64,000 nt of DNA from Nitrososphaeria archaeon. GTDB taxonomy: Archaea; Thermoproteota; Nitrososphaeria; Geothermarchaeales; JDFR-13. Made by a program: the position numbers and the translations under genes. Below are positions 1-8,533 of the stretch, piece by piece (the first letter of the stretch is position 1; each line of letters begins with the position of its first letter). Below the pieces are notes generated by a model. The model made no database searches, had not been told where the DNA came from, and worked only from the letters and a program-made list of their open reading frames with translations. The DNA is taken from contig JALWXN010000004.1 of the NCBI GenBank assembly GCA_027078545.1, forward strand, positions 392,737 through 456,736, in the 5' to 3' direction.

Positions 1-1458
1 GCGTACCTCTTCTCACTCATGCCTCTCCTACTCGTCCCCATATTCTACCCCCCATTCGAGATCTATGAGGATCTCGTGGCCCTGGATGGTATGGGGCTCC
101 ACCCCGTGGGTATAGATGGGGTGTTCCTCCTCGAGGCTGTATTGACGTATGTGGTTGTGGCTCTACTCCTGGGGGCTGGGGGTCTAGGCCTGTATCTATG
201 GAGGAACCCTGTGGATAGGGTCTACAGGGTCTCGAACACCCTTCTATACCTCGGGATATTCCTCGTTGCCCTCCTATACTTCCTGAGGATCTGGTTCAAC
301 CTCGTCTTTGGGGGTAGGGACAACTTCCTCAACTACACGAGTGTTGATGTGGCTATACTAACCCTCCTGGCCTCCTCCCTACTAGCCTATCAGGTTAGGC
401 GGATAGCTGGTACGCGTGTCATTGGGGCTTCTGCCGTGGCTTCCTACCTGGTGGTGCTCTCTGCTATACTGCTTGTAGCGACCATCCATCCCGACGCCTT
501 CTTCCCGTATAACAGTGTCTTGAACACGGGTGTCTACCTGGCTGTTCTCCTCTCCACCCTCTTCGTGGCGTCGTTCCCCGTTGGTAGGGAGATCTTTAGG
601 AGGAGCTTCCTCCCATGGTTTAGTGAGAAGATGGAGGTCATGGTTAGGAGTGGCTCCGCCCTCCTCCTACTAGTCATCTCGGGGGCCTTCCTGATAGTCC
701 TATTCAACCTCAGTATCTACTCCACCTTTGGTGAGGGCCTAGTAAGGATCTCAGAGGACTTCCTGGTCTCATCGGTCTTCCTACTCTCGATCTACCCGAT
801 GATCTCGATGATCGGTGAGTTGATAGCGCGTAGGTTCAACTCTATCAACGGCGTCATATTCGGGGTCTTCGGGATATACGCTGTCTTCGCCGGGGGCTTC
901 AACAATAATATCTGGATTATCAGGGACTATGCCCCATACTTCTTCGTAGCCTCGATCCCGATAGGGATATTCCTGGGGTGGAGGTATAGGCACTACCCTG
1001 TGGCTAGGATCCTATTCTCACTCCTCTTCGGCCTACTACTCATTACCCAGGCCTTCTTCGTCAAGGGCCCGGCAACCGATGTTACTCAGGAGGAGCCGCT
1101 CGCCCTGGATGGGTTTACACTTAGGAATCCCAGCTTCAACGTAACCATTGTTAACGAGACTGTCTATCTAGAGCCGGGGTCCAACGAGTCTGTTGAGATG
1201 CTTAGTATTGAGGAGGCCCGTTTCGATGGTGGTGTTGTCCTGAGGAGATACTCCTTCAACGCTAGGGAGATAAGGTTTAGCCAAAATCTCCTCGTCGACT
1301 CCCCTCCATACATGTATGTCGTGGGGATGATAACGGGGAGTGAGGATAGGGTCTCGGTATATGCCTCGGAGGCTCTCTGGACTAGGGTCCTCTACCTCTT
1401 GATGCCCCTACTCCTCGTGGCCTATCTATACCTCGCCAGGAGGTTTGAGAGGTACTAG
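1..1458 (+). CDS. Polytopic membrane protein, 5' end outside the window
   Basis: The frame is open to base 1 (reading AYLFSL before the first ATG at 19), so the true start lies upstream. The visible protein has about ten hydrophobic segments, then a soluble stretch at roughly residues 350-450 (counted from base 19) with several N-x-S/T sites, then one last helix and a basic tail. I do not recognise it. A large extracytoplasmic domain just before the final helix recalls CcmF-like cytochrome c biogenesis proteins, but no WWD-type haem-handling motif is visible, so this is only a weak suggestion. Its stop overlaps the convergent neighbour by 4 bp. Confidence 0.75.
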   Translation, partial: AYLFSLMPLLLVPIFYPPFEIYEDLVALDGMGLHPVGIDGVFLLEAVLTYVVVALLLGAGGLGLYLWRNPVDRVYRVSNTLLYLGIFLVALLYFLRIWFNLVFGGRDNFLNYTSVDVAILTLLASSLLAYQVRRIAGTRVIGASAVASYLVVLSAILLVATIHPDAFFPYNSVLNTGVYLAVLLSTLFVASFPVGREIFRRSFLPWFSEKMEVMVRSGSALLLLVISGAFLIVLFNLSIYSTFGEGLVRISEDFLVSSVFLLSIYPMISMIGELIARRFNSINGVIFGVFGIYAVFAGGFNNNIWIIRDYAPYFFVASIPIGIFLGWRYRHYPVARILFSLLFGLLLITQAFFVKGPATDVTQEEPLALDGFTLRNPSFNVTIVNETVYLEPGSNESVEMLSIEEARFDGGVVLRRYSFNAREIRFSQNLLVDSPPYMYVVGMITGSEDRVSVYASEALWTRVLYLLMPLLLVAYLYLARRFERY

Positions 1459-2555
1459 GTTATGCTGCATATTGGTATCGCCATGTATTCGTGGTAGCCC
1501 ACCACGACCCTGACTATCCGTGGAAACCTGGTGATCAGTCCTGGGTCGTCCAGGTCTATGTAGAGGCATCTCACACCTCTCAGTTTGGTTCTGGCCGATA
1601 CTACTAGCATGTCTACCAGGGGGTCTATCTTGGTTAATACCCTCCCTGTTATGACCTGGTTGCCCCGGCCCAGGAGGAACCCGGTTCCGCCTACTGGTGA
1701 TATGACTATCTTGACCCTGCCTTTTTCGGCGTGTCTCAGTATGGTCTCCTCATCTACGTCTCTGGCGGCTAGCCTGTTATCCCTGATTATGTCGAAGCCT
1801 AGGGGTGTATATGGGATCTCGAGTATCTCATGTATCTTCTTGACGGTTCTCCCGGGGCCGGTCACGTAGTATGTGCTGGGCTCCATCTCCTCAACCACTG
1901 TCTGGGCAATACCCAGTAGCTCCTCCTCAGGCGCCTCTGTGAAGGCCTTCCCACCCTGTATATACCCCTCTATCCTGGGGCACCTCACCTCGCAGTATCT
2001 ACGTATCTCTAGTATGCCTCTCCGGTATAGATCCTCGTCCAGGTCTAGTACCTCGCATATGCCTATCTCCGCCTCTCCCCTAGCCATGTATGCAGCTATA
2101 GCTGCGGCTGCCTCTGGGGATACGGCGAAGCATGGGCTATACATCTTCACCCCTGAGGGTACACCTAGTACCGGTGTATCCCTCTCGAGGCCTCTACACA
2201 CGTCCCTGGCTGTGCCGTCCCCACCCACGAAGACTATCAAGTCCACTAGGCCTGACAGTATCCTGGCCGTCTCCACTGTGTCCCTGGGGCTGGTGGGTTC
2301 GCCGGGGCTATACACTATCCTGTGGGGCATCCCTGTATCCCTGAGGTAGTCCCCACCCATTACGCCACTCGCCGTGTATATCTCGGCATCTATCCCGAGC
2401 CTGGCCAGCCTATCTATGAATCTCCTGGCCCTAAGGGGTGATACGGGCTTGGCCCCCCTCCTCAACGCCTCGTGGTATAGGTTGTCGGTACCCTTTAGAC
2501 CTACCCGTCCACCCATGCCTGCTATGGGGTTTACTATGAAGCCTATCCTCATCAC
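1455..2555 (-). CDS. COG3199-type ATP-NAD/diacylglycerol kinase-like protein
   Basis: Predicted small-molecule kinase of the ATP-NAD kinase/AcoX (COG3199) group, about 366 aa, a usual length for the family. The N-terminus RIGFIVNPIAGMGG and the glycine-rich FVGGDGTARDV around residue 115 are the nucleotide-binding signatures of the NAD kinase/DAG kinase fold. A second glycine-rich stretch (VSPVGGTGFLLGRGNQ) lies in the C-terminal third. Two ATG codons stand in tandem at the start. The substrate is not known for this branch; NAD is not assured. It stands alone, convergent with the upstream membrane protein. Confidence 0.8.
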   Translation of the reverse strand: MMRIGFIVNPIAGMGGRVGLKGTDNLYHEALRRGAKPVSPLRARRFIDRLARLGIDAEIYTASGVMGGDYLRDTGMPHRIVYSPGEPTSPRDTVETARILSGLVDLIVFVGGDGTARDVCRGLERDTPVLGVPSGVKMYSPCFAVSPEAAAAIAAYMARGEAEIGICEVLDLDEDLYRRGILEIRRYCEVRCPRIEGYIQGGKAFTEAPEEELLGIAQTVVEEMEPSTYYVTGPGRTVKKIHEILEIPYTPLGFDIIRDNRLAARDVDEETILRHAEKGRVKIVISPVGGTGFLLGRGNQVITGRVLTKIDPLVDMLVVSARTKLRGVRCLYIDLDDPGLITRFPRIVRVVVGYHEYMAIPICSIT

Positions 2556-2603
2556 TACCTAACCGTCTATGTATCCCCTCTTACCGCTACGTGGCTGGGC
2601 CAA

Positions 2604-2613
2604 ATATTTAAAT
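2604..2613 (+). promoter_or_regulatory. TATA box of tRNA-Gln
   Basis: ATATTTAAAT centred about 34 bp before the mature tRNA 5' end, in an otherwise GC-rich spacer. This is the expected archaeal position for a tRNA promoter with a short 5' leader. Confidence 0.6.
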
Positions 2614-2642
2614 TCGGGGCTCCGCCGTAAATTATGATTGGT

Positions 2643-2756
2643 AGCCCCGTGGTGTAGCGGCCAAGCATGCCGACCCCCTATATGGGGGGTGTAGGGCTCT
2701 GGATCCCGGGGAGGAGATCCCCGGTGACCCCGGTTCGAATCCGGGCGGGGCTACCA
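2643..2756 (+). tRNA. tRNA-Gln (anticodon CTG), two predicted introns, CCA encoded
   Basis: Acceptor AGCCCCG (2643-2649) pairs with CGGGGCT (2746-2752), followed by A73 and an encoded CCA. The T-arm is CCCGG-TTCGAAT-CCGGG and the D-stem is GTGT/GCAT. Anticodon CTG is at 2699-2701 in a C-T-CTG-G loop. The gene is 114 nt, about 38 nt too long. Removing 2672-2693 (22 nt, hairpin ACCCCC/GGGGGGT) and a 16-nt segment starting at 2703 or 2704 gives a normal 76-nt tRNA with a CCGGG/CCCGG anticodon stem. The first intron would be in the 5' strand of the anticodon stem (position 28/29, non-canonical), the second at about 37/38. Exact splice points are inferred from the fold, not proven. Confidence 0.88.
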
Positions 2757-2761
2757 GACAC

Positions 2762-3631
2762 CTATCTCCTCCTTAGTAGGTGTGAGGCGTCGCAGTACAC
2801 GTCCTTGTCGTCTAGGTGTTCCAGCCCCTCTCTACAGGTTATGAAGGTCATTTCATATCTATGGGCTAGGCTCCTCGCCATCCTGAGTATCCCCTCCCTA
2901 TAGGCGGTGGATGCGTATCTATATCCGTTTATCCTCGGGCCTCTATAGAGATCTCTATACACCTCTTGGAACCTCGGTATCGACTTAATCATCCTCCCTA
3001 GGTTGTCTGGCTTGGCCTTATAGACCGAGGAGACTATGTGTCTAGCGCCCTTCTCAGAGGCGCTTCTGATCAGCTCCTCCAGGTCTTCTGCCCTGTCGGT
3101 GACCCCTGGTATTATAGGGTCTATCCTCACCGCTATTGGTATACCCGCATCTGATAGTCTTGATACTGTCTCTAGCCTCTCCCTGGGGCTTGGGGCTCCT
3201 GGCTCCACCGCCCTGGCAATTTCCTCCCTATGGGTCGTGATGGTTATGGATACCGCTGTATCCATCTCTGTGAGTATGTCGATATCCCTCTCTACGAGGT
3301 TGGACTTCGTCGTTATGAGTACTGGTACGCCATACTCCCTGAGTATCTTGAGTGTCTGCCTGGTGTAGCCATATATCTTCTCGAGTGGCTGGTATGGATC
3401 TGTGCTGAAGGATATTGCTATCGGGAGGCTATCCTCTAGGATCGCGACCTCCTTCTCAAGCCTCTTTAGGAAGTCTTTCTTGGGCCTTGGGTTGAAGCCC
3501 CTCGGTATATAGCTCGTTATGTAGCAGTATCTACACCCGTATTGGCAACCGGTGTATGGGTTTAGGCTGTACTTGGGTGGGCATGTGCATAGGCTGCTCC
3601 TCCACGGATCGAAGGGCTGTATAAGCCTCAT
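2762..3631 (-). CDS. Radical SAM protein, SplB/COG1533 family
   Basis: Radical SAM enzyme of about 289 aa. The cluster motif CQYGCRYC (Cx3Cx2C) sits near residue 30, preceded by SLNPYTGC, a wording typical of the spore photoproduct lyase-like COG1533 group. A glycine/proline-rich barrel region (IAISFSTDPYQPLE) follows. Archaea do not make spore photoproduct, so the substrate is unknown; members are only loosely called DNA repair photolyases. Its ATG overlaps the stop of the dehydrogenase gene by 4 bp, so the two are co-transcribed. It ends 5 bp from the convergent tRNA-Gln gene. Confidence 0.85.
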   Translation of the reverse strand: MRLIQPFDPWRSSLCTCPPKYSLNPYTGCQYGCRYCYITSYIPRGFNPRPKKDFLKRLEKEVAILEDSLPIAISFSTDPYQPLEKIYGYTRQTLKILREYGVPVLITTKSNLVERDIDILTEMDTAVSITITTHREEIARAVEPGAPSPRERLETVSRLSDAGIPIAVRIDPIIPGVTDRAEDLEELIRSASEKGARHIVSSVYKAKPDNLGRMIKSIPRFQEVYRDLYRGPRINGYRYASTAYREGILRMARSLAHRYEMTFITCREGLEHLDDKDVYCDASHLLRRR

Positions 3632-4593
3632 ATGTATTCCTCCCTCCTCACGATGTTCCTAGGCTGCTCACCCATCAGGAATCTCCTCAGGTTCTCCAGT
3701 GCGTGTCTCAGGAGCTTCTCCCTGTAGCCGGGCCATGTACCCGCTACGTGGGGGGTCATAACCATGTTCTCGAGTAGGTGGAAGGGGAGGTCCTGGAAGG
3801 TCTCCTCCCCCCTCCTCTGGGGGTATACCCACCAGACGTCTAGGGCTGCCCATAGCCTACCCCTACTCAGCTCGTCGAAGAGGGCCTCCTCCTCAATCAC
3901 CGGTCCACGCCCAACATTCACCACCACGGCTCCATGCCTAAGCCTCCTGAGGACCTCCCTGTCTATGGCTCCCCTCGTCTCCCTGGTCAGGGGTAGTGCT
4001 ATTACGAGGAAGTCTGTCTCGTGGAGTATCTCGAGGGCCTCATCAGGCTTAAGTATAGCGTCTACATATTCGTCGCTCCCACCGCTCCTCCTGACCCCGT
4101 ATATCCTCGGCTTGAAGGGCTTTAGACGCCTGGCTATCTCCCTCCCTATGGAGCCGTAGCCCCATATCACTACTGTGGAGTCTCTGATTAGCCGGGGGTA
4201 CTCCACCCTCCAGATGCCCTGCCTCATCTCCCTGTCTAGGAGGACTATCCTTTTCGCGGCTGCTAGTAGGAGGGCTACTGCGTACTCGGCCACCTCCTCG
4301 GCGTTGGCTCCCGAGTTTGAGGCTACCACGGCCTTCTCCGGGAGGTCTTGGAAGGGTATGTTGTCTACGCCAGCGGCAAGTGTCTGTATGAATCTTAGGT
4401 TTCTGGCCCGCCTCAAAATCTCCCTTACCAGTGGGTTCCGGGCCGTTGCTACGAGGGCTGCCACTGCCTCCTCGGCCTCATCGCCTATACCGTCGTCTAT
4501 GTAGAGTGGCTCCGCCAGGCCTCCTATATACTCCTCGACCAGCCTCCTCTCATCCTGGCCGAGTCTCCTAACGAGTATCAGTACCCTGGGCAT
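3628..4593 (-). CDS. D-isomer-specific 2-hydroxyacid dehydrogenase family protein
   Basis: NAD(P)-dependent oxidoreductase of about 321 aa. It has the Rossmann signature VVIWGYGSIGREIARRLKPF (GxGxxG, near residue 140), the NVGRGPVIEEEAL segment of the family with the catalytic Arg and Glu, and a His in TPHVAGTW that fits the acid-base residue. The substrate cannot be read; glyoxylate/hydroxypyruvate or phosphoglycerate-like acids are possible, and there is no ACT domain as in typical SerA. First gene of a two-gene unit with the radical SAM protein; divergent from the UPF0282 gene. Confidence 0.85.
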   Translation of the reverse strand: MPRVLILVRRLGQDERRLVEEYIGGLAEPLYIDDGIGDEAEEAVAALVATARNPLVREILRRARNLRFIQTLAAGVDNIPFQDLPEKAVVASNSGANAEEVAEYAVALLLAAAKRIVLLDREMRQGIWRVEYPRLIRDSTVVIWGYGSIGREIARRLKPFKPRIYGVRRSGGSDEYVDAILKPDEALEILHETDFLVIALPLTRETRGAIDREVLRRLRHGAVVVNVGRGPVIEEEALFDELSRGRLWAALDVWWVYPQRRGEETFQDLPFHLLENMVMTPHVAGTWPGYREKLLRHALENLRRFLMGEQPRNIVRREEYI

Positions 4594-4668
4594 CTCGCCA
4601 CATATTCCTGATTCCCCTGGGGAGATATATCATGTAGGCTTTATCCCCTGTCCCGGGGTATTCCTCCT

Positions 4669-5547
4669 ATGATGAGGATAAGTTTCTACTCGGGTGAGAG
4701 CCTAGGCACCCGTGGAATGGCCACCCTCGTGGAGACCCGTGGACTGAGGATATTCATCGATCCAGGTGTGGCCCTGGGGCCTAGGAGGTATGGCCTCCCA
4801 CCCCATAGGCTGGAGCTTGAGGCTAAGGAGGAGCAGTGGAGACGGATAGTGGAGGCCGCCTCGAGGGCCGATGTGGTTGTGGTTACACATTATCATTACG
4901 ACCATCACAACCCGTGGAGCTCTGTGGCGGAGGTATATGGGGATAAGGATGTCTATATCAAGGATTATCAGAACAATATTAATCCCAGCCAGATCAGGAG
5001 GAGTAGGTTCTTCCTCCATAGGCTTGAGGAGGAGGGTGTGGATATCTCCCGTGTAAGGGTGGCGGACAATAGTAGTGTGGAGTATGGAGGGGTTAGGATA
5101 GTCTTCAGCCCACCCTTCTACCACGGCGACTCACCCAAGCTAGGCTATGTGGTGATGGTCCTGGTGGATGATGGTGATAGGAGGCTCCTCTACACCAGTG
5201 ATGTGGAGGGCCCCATGTATAGTGAGCCCCTGAGATACATCCTCTCCACCGAGGCGGATATAGTGGTGCTTGACGGGCCCCCTACATATCTGGCGAGCTA
5301 TGACGAGTCGGTGATTGGGGAGGCCCTACGGAATGTCTCGCTCATCCTTAGGCAGGAGTGGCTAGAGACGCTTATCCTTGAGCACCACTTCCTGAGGGAT
5401 AAGAGGTATGGGGAGTATCTATCGATGATCGAGGGGTATGGAGAGTATGGATACAAGGTTATGTGCTTCGCCGAGTATATGGGGTGGGAGCCCAGGTTTT
5501 TAGAGATGTATCGTGACGAGTTATATAGTGGGGAGGGTGGAGAGTAA
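4669..5547 (+). CDS. UPF0282 metallo-beta-lactamase-fold hydrolase
   Basis: Predicted metal-dependent hydrolase of 292 aa. The N-terminus SGESLGTRGMATLVETRG followed by IDPGVALGPRRYGLPPH is the hallmark of the archaeal UPF0282 family (COG2248). The metal site VVTHYHYDHHNP (HxHxDH) is near residue 75, with further ligand candidates at SPPFYHGD, YTSDVEGP and LEHHF. The biological substrate is unknown. It stands 2 bp ahead of the SMC-like gene, so it heads that operon. A TATA-like element (CTTTATCC) lies about 30 bp upstream in the short divergent spacer. Confidence 0.88.
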   Translation: MMRISFYSGESLGTRGMATLVETRGLRIFIDPGVALGPRRYGLPPHRLELEAKEEQWRRIVEAASRADVVVVTHYHYDHHNPWSSVAEVYGDKDVYIKDYQNNINPSQIRRSRFFLHRLEEEGVDISRVRVADNSSVEYGGVRIVFSPPFYHGDSPKLGYVVMVLVDDGDRRLLYTSDVEGPMYSEPLRYILSTEADIVVLDGPPTYLASYDESVIGEALRNVSLILRQEWLETLILEHHFLRDKRYGEYLSMIEGYGEYGYKVMCFAEYMGWEPRFLEMYRDELYSGEGGE

Positions 5548-5549
5548 CT

Positions 5550-7283
5550 GTGACCTATGTCAAGGAGGTCATCCTAGAGAACTTCATGTCCTATGAATAT
5601 GCCCGTATACCCCTCTCCAGGGGCCTAAACATAATAACTGGGCCCAACGGGGCGGGTAAGTCTACCATACTCCTAGGCATATCTATAGCCATGGGTCAGA
5701 GCCATACGGAGAGGGGTAGGAGGCTCTCAGACCTTATAAGGATAGGTAGGGATGTGGCCAGGGTCTCGATAGTTCTCGACAATAGGGAGGTGGATGGGCG
5801 CCGACCATTCCCGGGGATCAGGTCTGACGAGGTTGTCTTCACCAGGATTATCAGGAGTGATGGGAACTATCTTTATGAGGTTAACTATAGGGCCTCCTCC
5901 AAGGCCGAGGTTAGGTATCTCCTCGGCTCGGTGGGCATCAATCCTGACAATATACTCATCATAATGCATCAGAACATGATCGAGAGCTTCAACTTCATCG
6001 ATAGTAGGGAGAAGGTTAAGCTGTTTGAGGAGGCCCTGGGGATCTCGGGCCTGAGGAGTAGGATTGTGGAGGCTAGGGAACGGCTGGCCAGGATAGCTAG
6101 TGAGGAGGAGGCTGTTAGGAGGCGTTTCCGGGACGTGGAGAGCCTTATGGAGAAGTGGAGGGAGATGTATAGGAGGTGGGAGGAGAAGAGGGGCCTGATC
6201 AATGAGCTGAGCCGTCTAGAGGCTATGTATGCATGGGGCAGGGTCAGGAATATGGAGGCCGAGCTGAACAGCCTGAGGGATCTCGAGAGTAGGCTGAGGG
6301 ACGAGAAGGCAGGTCTCGAGGAGGAGGTCTCGAGGCTTAGGCTCAGCCTCAGGGAGCTGGAGGAGGATCTTAAGCATCTCTACGCCGTGGTTAGGGACTC
6401 CTTCAGGGAGCCCGGTGGGAATCCAGGCCTTATAGACGAGTTGATAGGTAGGATTGATGGGCTGAGGCTTAGGTATGGCGATCTCAGGGCTTCTGAGGCG
6501 GTGAAGACCTATAGGATCGAGGTGTTGGAGAGGGAGCTCCATGAGCTTGGGGAGAGGATTAGGAGGGCTGAGGGGGAGGCGAGGCTACTGAGGATGGAGG
6601 CCTCACGATACCCGGAGATATATCCTGAGAAGCCCCTCTCAGAGATCCTCGGGGAGATAAGGGCGGTGAAGAAGATGTTGGAGAAGTACGGCGATGTAGA
6701 TGAGACTGCCGCTGCCTCCTACGAGTATTACAGGAGGCTCTATGAGGAGTATAGGGAGAGGCTTGAGGAGATTGTTGAGAATAGGGATCGGCTGTATAAG
6801 GAGCTGGAGAGGCGTGTCAAGAGGTGGAGGGAGGAGCTTGAGAAGTACGTCTCACGGGTCTCCGACGAGTTTAACAGGATCCTAGCCAGGTTCGGGGCAA
6901 CCGGCTATGCCAGGCTGGAGGATCCGGAGGATATTGAGACGGCCCGTCTAGAGATATATGTAGGCTATGGAGGGGCCACGCCTACGCTACTCGACGCCTA
7001 TAGGCAGAGTGGTGGTGAGCGTACAGTTGCTGCGATGGCCTTCCTCCTAGCTATGCAGAGGCTCGTCAAGTCTCCCTTCAGGGCTGTCGACGAGTTCGAT
7101 GTCCATATGGATCCTAGGAATAGGGCTAGGGTGATGGAGCTCCTCATGGAGTATATGTCGAGTGTGGGTGGGCAGTACCTAGTCATCACCCCCGGCTATA
7201 TAGGGGACTATGTCCGTGACGCCCACGTCATAGTTGTCCAGAAGGTTGAGGGTAGGTCTGGGGTGGCGCTCTACAGTGAGTAG
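5550..7283 (+). CDS. Compact SMC-like ATPase (Smc5/6-like head, no clear hinge)
   Basis: 577 aa from a GTG start 2 bp after the previous stop. Walker A GPNGAGKS (31-38), Q-loop Gln near 141, signature QSGGER (485-490) and Walker B with FRAVDEFD (510-517) form an SMC/Rad50 ATPase head. The opening LENFMSYEYARIPL and the GRDVARVSIVL stretch resemble Smc5/Smc6 more than Rad50. Between the head halves, 165-440 is charged coiled coil with a break at 285-293 (REPGGNPG). There is no CxxC zinc hook, and no room for a normal globular SMC hinge; canonical SMCs are about 1100-1200 aa. The following genes look like a kleisin and a winged-helix partner. The chromosome role is inferred from family and context. 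Confidence 0.85.
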   Translation: MTYVKEVILENFMSYEYARIPLSRGLNIITGPNGAGKSTILLGISIAMGQSHTERGRRLSDLIRIGRDVARVSIVLDNREVDGRRPFPGIRSDEVVFTRIIRSDGNYLYEVNYRASSKAEVRYLLGSVGINPDNILIIMHQNMIESFNFIDSREKVKLFEEALGISGLRSRIVEARERLARIASEEEAVRRRFRDVESLMEKWREMYRRWEEKRGLINELSRLEAMYAWGRVRNMEAELNSLRDLESRLRDEKAGLEEEVSRLRLSLRELEEDLKHLYAVVRDSFREPGGNPGLIDELIGRIDGLRLRYGDLRASEAVKTYRIEVLERELHELGERIRRAEGEARLLRMEASRYPEIYPEKPLSEILGEIRAVKKMLEKYGDVDETAAASYEYYRRLYEEYRERLEEIVENRDRLYKELERRVKRWREELEKYVSRVSDEFNRILARFGATGYARLEDPEDIETARLEIYVGYGGATPTLLDAYRQSGGERTVAAMAFLLAMQRLVKSPFRAVDEFDVHMDPRNRARVMELLMEYMSSVGGQYLVITPGYIGDYVRDAHVIVVQKVEGRSGVALYSE

Positions 7284-7977
7284 GGAGGAGATATATGGCA
7301 GGATAGTGGATCTAGCGGCTAGGGTGGCGCGTGGGGAGCTCGACCCGCTGGAGGTTGAGATATCCACCCTCCTGGCGAGGATTGAGGAGGTGGATATTGA
7401 GAGGCTCCCAGTAGAGGTTTTTAGGCAGGATGTGGAGGCTATACATGGCCTCGCCCTTATCCTAGCTATGCAGAAGGATAGGATAAAGGCGTCGCTGGAG
7501 GGTCTGAGCCTCGACGCTCTGCTGGTTAAGACTATCATCCTCTCCCTGGGGGTGGAGGAGCTGGCGGACCTGTTGAGGGCTATACATAGGCCTGTCGCCG
7601 AGGTCTCGGTGATGACTGAGGAGTATCTTGCGGAGGCCCTGGCCTACTTCAGATCCGTGGTGAGGCCTGGCGGTCTGGTTGGTGGGGAGCCTGTGGAGGT
7701 TGAGCCGGAGGTCTTCCCCGAGGAGGATATTAGGCGTGACATGGAGGAGATGTGGAGGCGCCTCCTGGAGGAGTATGGTGAGGAGTGGATATCCTATGAC
7801 GAGGTGGTTGGGGGCGATGTCTATAGGGCCTACCTGGTGAGCCACCTGGTTACCGAGGGTTATATGGATATGAGGATGGACCGTGTGGCTGGAGAGGCAT
7901 ATTTACGTCCCCTTAGGAGGCGTCGGGAGCTCCGTAACCCGGCCTCTCTACCGGTGGTGGTTAGGCGTGGAGGGTGA
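7276..7977 (+). CDS. ScpA-like kleisin, putative partner of the SMC-like ATPase
   Basis: 233 aa from GTG 7276, which overlaps the SMC stop by 8 bp and follows a GGGGTGG ribosome-binding site; a longer TTG start at 7234 is possible. The N-terminal segment GELDPLEVEISTLLARIEE plus a helix ending LALILAMQKDRIKAS matches the pattern of the ScpA N-terminal domain, which grips the SMC neck. A central acidic linker (VEPEVFPEEDIRRDMEEMW) is followed by a C-terminal helix-turn-helix-like region ending before RPLRRRRELR, as in kleisins that bind the SMC head. Family placement rests on motif reading and gene order; remote homology searching would settle it. Confidence 0.65.
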   Translation: MSREEIYGRIVDLAARVARGELDPLEVEISTLLARIEEVDIERLPVEVFRQDVEAIHGLALILAMQKDRIKASLEGLSLDALLVKTIILSLGVEELADLLRAIHRPVAEVSVMTEEYLAEALAYFRSVVRPGGLVGGEPVEVEPEVFPEEDIRRDMEEMWRRLLEEYGEEWISYDEVVGGDVYRAYLVSHLVTEGYMDMRMDRVAGEAYLRPLRRRRELRNPASLPVVVRRGG

Positions 7978-8533
7978 TAGGAAGCTTCTTAGGGCTGCAT
8001 ATCTACTCCTCGTGAGGCGTAGGAGGTATCCGGGGGTTAGGGAGTGGGAGCTTGAGAAGTATCTGGGTAGGAATTATAGGGAGGTCCTGGATAGGCTTGG
8101 GGAGGAGCTGTCTAGGTTTGGCCTCGAGGTTAGGGAGGTCGTCCTGAAGGAGGGTGGTAGGGAGGTTAGACACTTCGTCGTAGTACCCGCTAGGACGGCT
8201 GTCCATATGGAGCTTGGTGTACCACCCTTCAGGGTTGACGAGGCGGCTGTACTTGCACTGGCTATATCCATGATACTTGCGAGTAGTGGTGGCCGGGTCA
8301 AGAGGTCCGAGGTCGTGGAGCTGGCTAAGACGAAGCTCCCCGAGTATAGGGTTGAGCGTGCCCTGAACAAGTTTGTCAGGCTTGGGTATCTGAAGGAGGA
8401 GGATGACGACCTGCTGCTAGGCCTGAGGACGTATCTCGAGATGGATCTCGATAGGTTGGCGGCTATCCTCGCCGGGAGGGCCGAAGCCTCTCGGCTAGGC
8501 GGCGACGCTTCAGCTCGAGAAGGATCTGGGTGA
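7967..8533 (+). CDS. Tandem winged-helix protein, possible KITE (ScpB/Nse-like) subunit
   Basis: 188 aa from GTG 7967, an 11-bp overlap with the kleisin-like gene, behind a GGTGGTGG ribosome-binding site. The N-terminal half (YPGVREWELEKYL... FGLEVREVVL) and the C-terminal half (GGRVKRSEVVELAKTKLPE... LVRLGYL-type) each look like a winged helix. The middle strand pair around RHFVVVPAR recalls MAGE/Nse3-type KITE proteins. Known SMC complexes pair a kleisin with such KITE subunits, so the third gene in the row fits that role. An alternative is an unrelated DNA-binding regulator. Its last 71 bp overlap the convergent helicase gene. Confidence 0.55.
   Translation: MEGDRKLLRAAYLLLVRRRRYPGVREWELEKYLGRNYREVLDRLGEELSRFGLEVREVVLKEGGREVRHFVVVPARTAVHMELGVPPFRVDEAAVLALAISMILASSGGRVKRSEVVELAKTKLPEYRVERALNKFVRLGYLKEEDDDLLLGLRTYLEMDLDRLAAILAGRAEASRLGGDASAREGSG

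Noticed and set aside
7234-7275. TTG start of the kleisin-like gene deep inside the SMC gene
   Set aside because: The added residues are basic, unlike kleisin N-termini, and GTG 7276 has a better ribosome-binding site.
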